Assembly: GCA_946803715.1 (NCBI GenBank)
Contig: CAMPET010000235.1
Span: forward strand, 60,930-109,626
Direction: 5' to 3'
Length of the DNA stretch: 48,697 nucleotides
Source: Beroe ovata
Taxonomy: Eukaryota; Ctenophora; Nuda; Beroida; Beroidae
Shown one piece after another: positions 10,230 through 20,916 of the stretch. The position numbers and the translations under genes were made by a program. Position 1 is the first letter of the stretch. Every line of letters starts with the position of its first letter. Below the pieces are notes generated by a model. It worked only from the letters and a program-made list of their open reading frames with translations, was not told where the DNA came from and made no database searches.

Positions 10230-12268
10230 TTAGGCAAGATCTAACCCAAACTTCCGTGAGTCTATTTTCCGTGGATCCTCCTTGTGATTCAGGGCCCACA
10301 ATGTTTGGCTGTTGATTGTGATGATGTCAAGAAGGTTGTAGAAGGCAATATTAGTCCATTTGATTGACTTAGCATTGGTGGAGTATTCGTTGATCCACAA
10401 TGTCGGTCCCACCCTTACTGAAATCATACACCTTCATGATTGCTGGCTTCTGTCTCTGGTCATCTTCAGTTATGCCATCGAATGTTTTCATTGTTGTCAT
10501 GACAACAACATGACGTTTCTTACCACTTTTTGGCTTCGTGACGTATGATGCGAATGTGATTGGGTTTTGCCTGTTTACCGCTATTGTGGGGCTATCCTCG
10601 CCAATCTGATACCAAAGTGTTGATGAAAAAGGTTCGTCACCTGCTCCAGTAGTCTTCAGTTCTTCAGGGTAACCCTTTCTTGTTGCACACCATGAGCCGA
10701 TGAGAGTGATGTCACGATCCAGCAACCAACGAGCGACTGGGATTGATGTGTACCCCCTATCTAGAGTAACGTTGCATCCCTTCATGCTGTATTCATGCCC
10801 CTTCTCTTGAACACGTTCGAAAAGGTAGTGAACATATTCCTCCATCCCCTGCACATAGTGTGATGTTGGTATACCCTGTGGCGATGAACAATATGCATGG
10901 GACTGGTATGTATATGGATAGATGACAGCATTTAGAGCTTTGAAAAGAAAACCATACTTTGCTGGCTTGCTTTTCATGTATTGGAGAAAGCTGATACGCT
11001 TCCTGGTTGGGTAGAGGCATTCGTCGATTGTCAAAAATTCCTCTGGAATAAGTGCCGTGGCAAAATTTGACTGGCATTCCTCATAGAAGCTGCGTATTGC
11101 TGTGAATCGATCGCTTTTCCACTGTTCAGTTCGATTCAATCTCATTTCCTTCGGCTCAAAAGTCAGATGTGTCAGCAAAAAGAAGAACCTGTTCTTAGAC
11201 ATTACAGCGGGGAACGCTGGTATGCCATCCATCTGTGAATATATATTACGCAAGTCCTCGAGAGCGGCTCCTCTCATCCCACGAAGATATATCAGACCAA
11301 TGAAGGCACACATCTCTACTTTAGTTGTGATGCTGATATACGTGTACTTGTTATCCATCAGAACTTCGTGCTTGACACCAGCCATGAACTCCACGATGTG
11401 GGAATTCGTGTACTTTGTCAGGTCCTCTATCATGCTCGACGACAGCATCAGATCAAAGTTTTCCAGTGTCTCAAGACGATTCTTACTCCTGGAAGCCAAT
11501 CCCGGCTTATTGTCGACAATATCTTGTGAACCATGGCGACCAGATGTAGGCGGGGTCACGTTTGTCCAGGTGACTTTCACTTCAGGGATGTCAGGCAACC
11601 TTTTCCTCTTCTTCCCACGCTGTATGTAGCCTGAAATGACCTTCTGGTCCGAAACAGGTACAGGTGGCCGGATCTTGTAATTTGTGTCGTCGAATGCAGC
11701 ATTCAAGGAATTCACTTTCCTCTTATTCAATGTCAAATAATTCGACTTTCCTTGATTTGTCTCGGCTATTATAGCAAGATCATCATCCGATGGCATGTCA
11801 GCGACATCATTGTTTTCTCCACCGTCACTGTCAGGCTCACTTGCATCAGATACATCCAAGTCTAACTCGGCTCCCCCATCTTGGTTGTTATCTATCTCAT
11901 CCGGATCCGTTTCGCTTGTAGAGTCATCAGCCGCCGTCTGATTCCCCGCCAAACTGGGGTCCGGACTTGCTATCTTCATTCTCTTTGACTGGTGGGTATC
12001 GGGATCGACATCGGTCTCGCTGCTACTAATTGATGACACAATGTGAAGATGACCAGTAGGTGTAGTAGATATACCCCCATCATCCCAAAGAACTACTGCT
12101 TTCCCATTTCCACCAGGCGTAACTTTTCTGATAGTGCCATAAATTTTCTCATTTGGCCCATTTTCAAACTGCGCTGAATAGCGTTCTGTTTGTGGAACCT
12201 GTGGATATACTGTGTGATAAACACATCCATCCACATAGGTACATAGACGCAGCGACACACAGAGGCAA

Positions 12269-12270
<2 letters not shown>
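10230..12270 (-). pseudogene. piggyBac-family transposase, C-terminal frameshift
   Basis: DNA cut-and-paste transposase. The long frame runs from about 12270 to a premature stop at 10369. It carries an acidic N-terminal region (EIDNNQDGGAELD, DASEPDSDGGEN), then the DDE_Tnp_1_7-type core with catalytic aspartates in LTIDECLYP, NVTLDRGYTS and KGGTDIVDQ, as in piggyBac. Just after the third Asp the frame breaks; the expected continuation is readable in a neighbouring frame from about 10427 to 10230, ending at a stop. The cysteine-rich C-terminal zinc finger of intact piggyBac proteins is not seen. The open frame extends upstream into the CA microsatellite, so the true start is unknown. The single N at 10134 cuts the downstream side. 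No TTAA-flanked terminal repeats were located. Confidence 0.85.
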
Positions 12271-12351
<81 letters not shown>

Positions 12352-12396
12352 NACACACACACACACACACACACAAGCACACACACACACACACGC
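12270..12396. repeat. (CA)n microsatellite with one N
   Basis: About 125 bp of nearly pure CA repeat, interrupted by AN at 12351-12352 and AAGCAC at 12374-12380. Cysteine/valine or histidine/threonine ORFs across it are spurious. Confidence 0.95.
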
Positions 12397-12399
12397 CAT

Positions 12400-13387
12400 T
12401 ATAGATTTACTGGAAGTCTGAGGTCTGATGGCCCGTCATCTTTAGGTACTTACGTTTTTGAGATCAAAATAGTCAGCCAAAACATACACCCGGGTATCTT
12501 TCTCCATGAATCAGGATGTAGTGATTATGTCGTAACTCTACCAAGGAGTAGAAAAATTTCAATAATTATATTCGTTCTATCATATTAGCAATATTGGAAT
12601 CAATTATGCAATTTCCACTGCTACAATTTCCATACGTATAATTTTGTGTCAAAAATGAACCTTATTTCCAAATTTATACAAGTCTATGACGACAATCTAA
12701 GAAAAACAACTATGAACGATTTTGTAGCGGTAATTTTACACTGTTCCCAATTAGATCAGTATTGTGTCCATGATTCCATCCCATCTTACAACGGTCACTC
12801 AACCAGGGAAGCTCAGGGCTGAGGGGCAGAATGTGTGTATGTGTAAACCATAATCAAATCATTGTTATTGTAACATTCAGCTGAATCGGACGACTAGCTC
12901 TGCCCCAGATCTTGCAGTCACGTGAGTCACGTGCGTACTTGATATGATCATCCACCCCACGTGCTCTTGCGAGATACAGGAAGAAGAATCACTAATACCG
13001 CAGAGAGCGGAAAATAGGGCGAAAATCACCCATTTTTGGCACATTTCACCACATAGTTCCGTGGTCAAATAGGCTATAATAATAAAATTTTTGTGACAGA
13101 TGTAGGAATTAATTGACATAAAAGCCATATGCGTCAATTTGCGCTCGGTTATACATAAGCTGAGATATGATGTTTTTACGTGAGGGATGGGTTGAATCAA
13201 CCCACCCCCAGTATGATAAGGGTTAAGGGCCACTATAGCCCCTAATTCACCCAAATCATGTCAGTTTGAGTGAGCATTTGAGGATAACTTCCAAAACGAT
13301 AGACCGATTGATTTGAAACTTCTACCATAGCTCAAGGACCATTAGAAACTCGGACAGCCAAAATTTCACGTCGATCCGATAATCGGT
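12400..13387. other. Non-coding stretch, single N at 13388
   Basis: No gene-like ORF; the longest (12877-13254 minus, 125 codons) has no recognisable motif. CACGTG words occur at 12919-12924, 12928-12933 and 12958-12963. Confidence 0.4.
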
Positions 13388-13388
13388 N

Positions 13389-13909
13389 GGGTGGTAGAAG
13401 AACAAGGACTGGGCGCAAAAAGTGTAACACCAAAATTTCGCGAGAATATGCCAAAGTTACAATGTCTGTCGTTAAAACGAAATAACCAACGACTCTTTTG
13501 TTTAAACGCAACAATAAGCCACGGAAATTGAAGATGAATGTTTCTTCAAGCTAACATCGAAGGATTCAAGCCAATTGAGTATTTAGAAGTGAAGTTATGG
13601 TGGTTTGAAAACAACGTGTGAAAATCCGATCAATTTTCGTCCATAACTCAGCTCAGGAAAGAGGTAGAACAAATCTGAAAGCTGCATCAACTGGCACGTG
13701 CCAGTTACATGCTGCGCGCAACAATTCATCACGCGCACGTGGGTGTATAGTTCATTATCTGATGCGCTTGTTGTATTTCGCCGCTCGAAACGACTCGTAA
13801 ATAGAGATTTTAACTTGTGGACAAAACCATGTGACACCTTCCCTTTGAGTTATCAGGCTGAAACTTTGAGACTTGATAGATACTTATAATATCAACAAAG
13901 CAAGTTGAA
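13389..13909 (+). repeat. Dispersed repeat B, copy 1
   Basis: Starts GGGTGGTAGAAGAACAAGGA just after the single N at 13388 and matches 29071-29503 almost throughout. Copy 2 lacks about 90 bp corresponding to 13637-13728. No coding potential is seen in either copy. The extra segment in this copy holds the 18-bp palindrome at 13689-13706. Confidence 0.85.
13689..13706. promoter_or_regulatory. Perfect 18-bp palindrome centred on CACGTG
   Basis: AACTGGCACGTGCCAGTT reads identically on both strands. CACGTG is the bHLH core; an 18-bp perfect dyad is unlikely by chance at any one site, but no function can be shown. Confidence 0.5.
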
Positions 13910-14860
13910 AATCATCTTTCTGAGAGATTCCTAAGCTGAGCTATGAGCTGTTAAAAACTTCAATAGCCATAACTTCGGCAGGCAGTGGGGAATTTGGACA
14001 ATTTTAACTTGTTATGACCAGCTTTGTTTTCTCTATCTGGTGACTAAATTTCAGAACGATTCGTTGAATACATTCAAAGATAAGTTCGTAAACGTGAAAA
14101 ACACCGTATTACACTTTTAGTCGCTGTAAACGTGCTAGTTCTTTGTGCACACGCGCTGTTGTTACCACCCTACTGTTATAATACGACGAGATTGACCATG
14201 TCAGAGACAGGATTTTAATCTAGAATAGCGTTAAACTTAAAAATTCTGTTCGAAGTATATTGAAACATTGTTCAACTATTTAGCACAGTAAAGAGAAAAA
14301 TCTTTTAGTGAAGAGAGTATTTCGAGTAGAACAGAAACATCGAGAATAAGGCAGAATGCTATAAATACAAATGAAGGCTTGAATGGCAGGCTTTTATAAT
14401 ACATTGATTTGAAAAAAACGTTTTTAACGTTCATAACAACTAAGATTGAAACGACATCAATATACAGCTGTTATTATAACCATTGTTACTATTTGAGCAT
14501 ATATCTTATTCACTTTGAAGGAAGAAAGGAAATCTCAGTTTCACAATTCACAATTTCATCATAAATTAAATGTCTACTACATGGCTATTGAATTCACTTT
14601 CAATTTATCTCTCTATACTGTTGACAATTCATGGATATATTAATTACTACACTAGACTTCACTCTTAGCTAGATATACAATTTCTTGGACTAGTCAGAGA
14701 TCGTGGGAAATCCGGAGGGTCTATCAGCTGAGATAATTGTTTGCAGGATAGGCCGAGCTTGAGCTGAGATTGACCCTTCGTTAGCTAGGTCTCCCCGGTC
14801 ACTACTGAATGGCAGTGAGCGGGTAACTTCGCCAATTGAAGAGTCAGTTCCCTACACACG
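13910..14860. other. Non-coding AT-rich stretch
   Basis: No ORF worth reporting and no clear repeat. The sequence at about 14740-14860, next to the Gypsy fragment, could contain a decayed LTR but I cannot define its ends. Confidence 0.35.
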
Positions 14861-15566
14861 TCAGCTTATGAAATAGTGTATGGACGATGCCCCACTCTCT
14901 TTCATGGTTGAAAACGATATCTCAGAGTTGGAAAATATCAAAAAAATAGCCAATAACCAACGAATTCGTGAAGGCGAACTATGATCAAGAATATTGCTGC
15001 CAGAGCAAGAAAGCATGCCATAGTGGACTCCTGTTATGGAGACAATACTTATTTTCGCAATCTGAAGCAACTTGTTCCCTTCAAGGCAGGGGATTACTGC
15101 TAGTGCTGTAGAATTGCCCTGGTGATAAGTTCTGTGATTTGGGAGAGGTCTGACTTCTGCACCTCTGCAAACTCCAATCATGTGCATCATTGTGCCGAGT
15201 TTCTTCATTACTGAGCTCGGCATCCACTGCTTCTTTGTCGTCAAATCTCATACCCAGATGAGATCTCCTATCTCAAGATACTTTTAGAAATATCTGGTTT
15301 CCCTCTCCTCCATACATTATCTTCAGCTAGTTTTGAAAGTGGCTATGTTTCAGTAAGTCCAGTGCTGTCCACAGCTTTCTCCCCAACATCATTTCGGCTT
15401 GGTAGAGTCCTATATTAGTTGATGCTGTTCCTGCAAGAGGAACCGCAAATTCGCTGTTCAAGACGTTACCTTTCATCTTCGGGAGAATGTTCTTCACAGT
15501 CTGAACTGCTCTCTCCACTTTTCCATTTGATACTGGAGTGTGTGGTGCAGAGGTCTTGAATTTCAC
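14861..15566 (-). pseudogene. Ty3/Gypsy-type integrase C-terminal fragment, decayed
   Basis: The first readable segment (15566 down to 15327) contains SNGKVERAVQTVKNILPKM, where the glutamate matches the third residue of the integrase DDE triad, and MMLGRKLWTALDLL, the usual 'LLMGRRLRT' stretch. After stops and a frame change, 15244 down to about 14861 carries DLTTKKQWMPSSVMKKLG, typical of the integrase C-terminal domain. The catalytic D residues, reverse transcriptase and protease are absent. A dead retrotransposon tail. Confidence 0.7.
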
Positions 15567-15629
15567 CCTTAGTTCTGTTCGTTTTTAAGAATGGGGTTAA
15601 TAGGCTCTAAACCTTCAATCAGGAATACT

Positions 15630-15893
15630 TACAGGGAAATGAACAATTAAGGTTAGGGTAAAAGAGTCTATTATCATATGGGTTAGGTTAGTGGATAGGT
15701 GTTAGCCATTAGAGTGAGAGCCAAGGTTGGGTTAGGTGTTAGACTAAGGGTAAATGTGTTAGGGAAAGGCTAGAGTTAGTGTTAGGGTTAGGGCTACGGT
15801 TAGGGTCAGGGTTAGGGTTAGGGTTAGGGTTAGGGTTGGGTAAGGGTACAGTCAGTGTTAGGGTTACAGTTAGTGTTAGGGTTAGTGTTCCCA
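15630..15893 (+). repeat. Degenerate TTAGGG (telomere-like) tract
   Basis: GGTTAGGGTTAGGG-type sequence with many variants (GTTAGTGTTAGGG, GGTCAGGG). The cleanest run is at about 15800-15840. It is interstitial. Confidence 0.85.
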
Positions 15894-16339
15894 GGGCCGA
15901 TATGTTGCGAAAGTGCGAATATTACTCGCAGCATATTTGCATGGAGGCAGCAAAATTAAATCACCATCACACGTCTCATTCAACTGTCCAGTTTGTCAGC
16001 ATTGTGATTTGTTTAGTCTAGGATGCCCTGCGCACCGTTTTCATGAATTCACGACGACTTCTGTGAGACCCAGGGATCTCTCGTGAGAGACGCCCCAAGT
16101 CTCGTGAGAATAGGCCCTGTTGCCAGGCAAAGCGTGAGCTGTTACCAAGCGCACAAAGCGATCTACCTTTCATGTCTTTATCCTATACGCCTGGCACGAC
16201 ACAAGTACATTTCATGTACACCTGTATTTATTGTGTATTGCGTGTATTGTTCCTGTCGTTCCTGTGCCCATCTTTTTACATTGTTGTTGTTACATTAAAA
16301 CACTTGTATCACCATGGTCCGCAAATAAATTAGAATAAA
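15894..16339. other. Non-coding stretch
   Basis: Nothing coding is recognised. The 3' part (16200-16330) has TGTGTATTGCGTGTATTG-like words and an AATAAA at 16324, possibly the end of an LTR or transcript, but this is weak. Confidence 0.3.
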
Positions 16340-16531
16340 TTAAAAGTTAAATGATAAAAAACTCTCGACCTTCTCTCCTTCTCTAATGAAATTACTCTTA
16401 TAGTAAACCCTCCTCCTTTTCCTCAATCTCTCTAGAACTCGGCCTACATTGTTCGATTGGAGGCTCAGATCAGTCTTTCGCCATTTGTGTGTTGGTTGGA
16501 GGGAGATCTTTTCCAATACTTCCAATATTCC

Positions 16532-17340
16532 CTAAAGAACCCATTGTTTTACCTTCACAAATATCTCCAATTGGACCTGGCTGTCCTCATTGCTGGTGTT
16601 GGTGAGTCTTTGATGGTAGAGCTCCATTATATGTCCGTCACTCTTGGTGATGGCCTCCGAGCTCCCAAATGTCAACAGTGTATAAAGAAGCTCTACCATC
16701 GGTGTTGGTAAGTGACGGAGTCCATTTCCTCGTGCCATGGACTTCACCGCCGCTTCTAAAGAAGCCCCTCCTCTCATCCCCTCTCTGATGGAAACCTGTA
16801 GGGTAATGTAGTCCCTTTGGAGGAGGTCACCAGACGTGACAAGAGGCCGGAGGTGCGAAAAGTCCAGGGGTGGGATCTCAGTAGACCAATTTTGAAGAAG
16901 CCCAGATGAGGGTTCTCGCGGGCCCTTGTCTCCACAGCACTATTTCCTTGTTGCACCACCCACTCACAACCACACCGCTCAGGAACAAGCTCTCCAACAG
17001 GGTTCCTCGCTCTCTCCAACAACCCTGACATGAAACTTGCCCCATGGATGATCCAATCAATGTTGGTCCTATTCCGGAATCCCCAGTATCCGTGTCCCTT
17101 GAACAAATAATGTTCTGCTGATTGGTACAGCTGCTTCAGAAATTCCTGGTGCTCCGCTTGGATCCCTGGCAAGATATTAGGGGCCGTTTCCACGTTTCTG
17201 GCACGGGTGGCTCTGTGTTGGGGGTCGAGGAGTTGGGCAGCCAGGGTGTCAATATAGCCCTCCCCGAAAAACTGGATGGAGGAAGGGGTTCCTGTCACAA
17301 CTAACAGCTGTTTGATACCCTCCTTCAGTGCTAGGATTAG
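16532..17340 (-). CDS. Unidentified ORF pair, probably one frameshifted gene
   Basis: I do not recognise this protein. An open frame runs from about 17340, at the edge of the TTAGGG-like tract, down to 16774 (including GTPSSIQFFGEGYIDTLAAQ and NRTNIDWIIHGASF). A second frame covers about 16860 to 16532 (SMARGNGLRHLPTP, QRLTNTSNEDSQVQLEIF). The two overlap near 16774-16860 in different frames, suggesting a frameshift or an unseen intron. A 12-bp inverted pair (GATGGTAGAGCT at 16612, AGCTCTACCATC at 16689) lies inside the second frame. No domain, signal peptide or catalytic motif is evident. It could be part of a mobile element ORF. Confidence 0.3.
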
Positions 17341-17372
17341 TGTTACAGTAGTGTTAGGGTTAGGGTAAGGGT
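17335..17372 (+). repeat. TTAGGG-like tract running into the 100-N gap
   Basis: GTGTTAGGGTTAGGGTAAGGGT immediately precedes the gap at 17373-17472, so repeat collapse probably caused the gap. Confidence 0.8.
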
Positions 17373-17472
17373 NNNNNNNNNNNNNNNNNNNNNNNNNNNN
17401 NNNNNNNNNNNNNNNNNNNNNNNNNNNNNNNNNNNNNNNNNNNNNNNNNNNNNNNNNNNNNNNNNNNNNNNN
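17373..17472. other. Assembly gap, 100 N
   Basis: Exactly 100 N, a conventional unknown-size gap. Confidence 1.
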
Positions 17473-17550
17473 TCACAGGAGATTCGAATTCTCCCGCGGA
17501 GAGTTAGATGAAATGCTATACTTTCTCGTATGCGCAGCGCGCAACGTGCC
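17473..17550 (-). repeat. Dispersed repeat A, copy 2
   Basis: Reverse complement of 5924-6000, with a few substitutions; starts at the gap edge. After it, related words ACGTGCCCTCTGAAAACGTGCCCGC form a short internal duplication. Confidence 0.75.
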
Positions 17551-18069
17551 CTCTGAAAACGTGCCCGCTGAAAACTTACCCGCATACGCATCGCTAACTT
17601 TTTTTCTATAATTCTGACATCTCCTCAGCCATTTTAAGTCCAATTTATATGAGACTTTCACTGAGCTGTAGCCAAGACATTTTTACAAGTAGGGTACAAC
17701 GCCGATTTTTGATTTAGGTCTTAGATTTTCAGCAAATCGCTGCTGAGTGAAGAGCACTTACGCGAGTCACTACCTTACTCCATACTTCAAAGGAACATAA
17801 CTCAAGGTATGTTGACAGTAGAGGGATGAACTTGGGCTCCACTGAAAGCTGAAACCTTGCTGCAGAGGATGCTGGTAAGAATATTCATGAAATGTGAAAA
17901 ACGTGCCCACTGGCTACTATTGAAGCGGCGCGATTGAATTTTGCTAAAAAAGCTGCGCAAAAGTACTAGCAAACGTGCCCGCGCGTACAGGGGGTGCATA
18001 TGTTACACACGCACACACTCACATATAGTCACACACACACGCGTATCAAGATTTCATAACACAGTAATG

Positions 18070-18215
18070 TACGCGCGTTCGACAAATTTGAAGGTGGGTA
18101 CCTAAAAATAGAACATATTAACGGCCGGGTTCCCACCTTCAAATTGATATTTTCAAGACGGAACGCGCGACACAGTATCAGGTACCCACCTTCAGGTACC
18201 CACCGTGATCCAAAA
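18070..18215. repeat. Small nested inverted repeat
   Basis: AATTTGAAGGTGGGTACC at about 18086-18103 faces GGTTCCCACCTTCAAATT at 18128-18145, with outer CGCGCGTTC (18072) facing GAACGCGCG (18162). A GGTACCCACCTTC word then repeats twice. It resembles a short foldback element; no coding. Confidence 0.6.
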
Positions 18216-18228
18216 GTTCCGGGTCAAT

Positions 18229-19247
18229 TGGGAGGGCAGCTCTCGTGTTGATAACTTTCAGAACTTGTTCTGCCAGCTGGAAATATGGTTAGTGGTTACC
18301 AGAGCAAATTACCTTTGCCTTCCCATCCTTCTGATTTATATAGTTGCTTTCCTTTAAGGTCAGCTCCTCATCAGGTAGTAAGACAGAAAGACGCATCTCG
18401 CCGCCAGCAACATCCTCCCTGATGAAGAGTGAGTGATTAAATCAAATGTCTCTGGGTGGAGAGCCCTGAAAATTGCTGAACAAGAGCTGATCTTACCTCC
18501 CTGTCCCAGGACGATAGAGTTCAGTCTAGCAACAGGTGAGTCACTCGAGGTTTTCCTACCCCCAGGTCTTAGAAAGGGAATGAAGAATCTTTGACATATC
18601 TCCACTGGTTTCACAATTGAGGTATGTTCATACCTCGCACCATAAGGTACAAGGCAGACAAACTTGTGCTGTGAGATCTGTAAATGTTTGCAGAGTCATT
18701 TACGAGTTTTGGTGCAATCAAGTTCGAGAAGCATTTGTCATTCAAAGACGAAAGTTACCTCTTGTTTTAGTTCTTCGGTAGCAGGTACCATCGACCCCAA
18801 GCAATAGGCTTTATCAGCATTATAGTTGTTTTGGGACGTGAGTAGACTAAATAGGAGAAATATTGAGATGGAACCAGCTAGAGGTAGTGTGAGACATGGT
18901 TTCAGATCAAATAAGTTGGAGGGAGATTGGTTCATCCAGAGAAATGGTTTCAGAGATTCCAGCATTTTCCGTTACACTTACTCTTCACTGTCGCATCTCC
19001 TTCAATATTCGACTTATGTTCGTTTAATAGGTCAATTTCCCTTTCAAATACTTCCCATTTTGTGTTTCTCAATACCCCTGATTATATACGCACCCGTCGA
19101 TACACCATTATGTGCAAATTATTTTTCAGCAATCATTTACCCCTCTTCATGATAGCACGACCATGTTTTCGTCTCCACCGTGCACATCCACTAGAAGTTA
19201 CACTTAAATCCCTGGATAAGATTATGCAACCGTTTTTCCCCTTTATC
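18229..19247 (-). pseudogene. Unidentified membrane-protein gene, duplicate copy with indels
   Basis: This block repeats 19330-20413 and ends at the single N at 19248. From about 18660 to 19247 the two copies are essentially identical, including the first exon. Between 18280 and 18450, relative to the other copy, this one lacks about 48 bp in an intron and about 10 bp and 7 bp in exon sequence; the last two break the frame. Either a decayed tandem duplicate or an assembly duplicate of a poorly resolved allele. Confidence 0.6.
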
Positions 19248-19249
19248 NA

Positions 19250-20132
19250 CGGCCATTCGGCATCTGGAATTAACTCCAAATCAGTCGCTCTACCTCCCAA
19301 GAGCTCCTCTACCAGGACTCTCCTCACTATTGGGAGGGCAGCTCTCGTGTTGATAACTTTCAGAACTTGTTCTGCCAGCTGGAAATATGGTTGGTTAGTG
19401 GTTACCACGACATTTGTTAATTACTTTCACAGAGAACATTCACATTTCACAGAGCAAATTACCTTTGCCTTCCCATTCTTCTGATTTATATAGTTGCTTT
19501 CCGTGAAGGTCAGCTCCTCATCAGGTAGTAAGACAGAGAGACGCATCTCGCCGCCAGCAACACCGTACTCCATCCTCCCTGATGAAGAGTGAGTGATTAA
19601 ATCAAATGTATATTGTCTCTGGGTGGAGAGCCCTGAAAATTGCTGAACAAGAGCTGATCTTACCTCCCTGTCCCAGGACGATAGAGTTTAGTCTAGCAAC
19701 AGGTGAGTCACTCGAGGTTTTCCTACCCCCAGGTCTTAGAAAGGGAATGAAGAATCTTTGACATATCTCCACTGGTTTCACAATTGAGGTATGTTCATAC
19801 CTCGCACCATAAGGTACAAGGCAGACAAACTTGTGCTGTGAGATCTGTAAATGTTTGCAGAGTCATTTACGAGTTTTGGTGCAATCAAGTTCGAGAAGCA
19901 TTTGTCATTCAAAGACGAAAGTTACCTCTTGTTTTAGTTCTTCGGTAGCAGGTACCATCGACCCCAAGCAATAGGCTTTATCAGCATTATAGTTGTTTTG
20001 GGACGTGAGTAGACTAAATAGGAGAAATATTGAGATGGAACCAGCTAGAGGTAGTGTGAGACATGGTTTCAGATCAAATAAGTTGGAGGGAGATTGGTTC
20101 ATCCAGAGAAATGGTTTCAGAGATTCCAGCAT
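19250..20132 (-). CDS. Unidentified multi-exon gene with N-terminal membrane segment
   Basis: I do not recognise the family. Minus-strand exon candidates, in order: 20132-19918 (starts MLESLKPFLW, with a hydrophobic segment LTLPLAGSISIFLLFSLL, donor AAGAG|GTAACT); about 19854-19671 (FVCLVPYGARYEH to VARLNSIVLGQ); about 19638-19466 (LITHSSSGRMEYGV, GGEMRLSVLLPDEELTF, donor AAAG|GTAATT); and about 19382-19250 (LAEQVLKVINTRAA, VRRVLVEELLGGRATDLE), which is cut at the single N at 19248. One intron would be only 31 nt (GTAAGA...TTTCAG). The frame is open through all four pieces, supporting a real gene, type II or signal-anchored. The upstream start and downstream exons are uncertain. Confidence 0.4.
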
Positions 20133-20413
20133 TTTCCGTTACACTTACTCTTCACTGTCGCATCTCCTTCAATATTCGACTTATGTTCGTTTAATAGGTC
20201 AATTTCCCTTTCAAATACTTCCCATTTTGTGTTTCTCAATACCCCTGATTATATACGCACCCGTCGATACACCATTATGTGCAAATTATTTTTCAGCAAT
20301 CATTTACCCCTCTTCATGATAGCACGACCATGTTTTCGTCTCCACCGTGCACATCCACTAGAAGTTACACTTAAATCCCTGGATAAGATTATGCAACCGT
20401 TTTTCCCCTTTAT

Positions 20414-20678
20414 CATGTATTTAAGTGTTCTGACTCACCAACTCGTCAGCCAGATTCGTTGAAACAGTAACTGTTTTCGTCTCTCTCCTCTTGGTTTGAA
20501 CTCCCTCTATAGTTTTCTATCCCTTGACAATTGTCTTATACCCCTTTAAATTTTTCTTGAATAAGCTTATTACCCACTTTTTCATATACATTCGTGAAAA
20601 AGTTCCGGTAGCTTGTATATTGTAGCCAATATATTTTAAACAACTAAAACGACAAAATTCAAATAGGTTAAAATTTGG
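20414..20678. other. Sequence following the duplicated block
   Basis: No gene recognised; AT-rich, likely intergenic. Confidence 0.35.
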
Positions 20679-20890
20679 TTAGTCAGTGCAACTCTCGTAT
20701 TTGGAGCTGTTGGAGGTGCTGTCGTTGGTGTTGTTGCTCGATGATGAAGCTTCCATTTTCTCAGGCTGTGTCTTCACATTGACTCGGCTGAGTATGGAGG
20801 GGAGTGGCAGATGACATCTTTGAAAGTGTAGATTTCTTCGGAAATGCACAAAGCCACACCCCAAGCATACAAAGTGTCCAGGTGTGAAAT
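20679..20890 (-). pseudogene. Duplicated 3' part of the zinc-finger gene, one zinc ligand lost
   Basis: This reading (VCLGCGFVHFRRNLHFQRC to EYESC-like end) copies the last ~65 codons of the neighbouring gene at 20917-21501, including the serine/asparagine-rich tail and the final codons. In the putative RanBP2-type finger the third cysteine is phenylalanine, so zinc binding should be lost. The copy has no start of its own. It could be an alternative terminal exon of the same gene or a dead tandem duplicate. Confidence 0.55.
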
Positions 20891-20916
20891 AGCAAATTAA
20901 AATGAATAAAAATTTT

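Noticed and set aside
11102-11629. 175-codon plus-strand ORF
   Set aside because: Opposite-strand shadow of the piggyBac transposase.
15630-15893. True chromosome end
   Set aside because: The TTAGGG units are degenerate and flanked on both sides by ordinary sequence.
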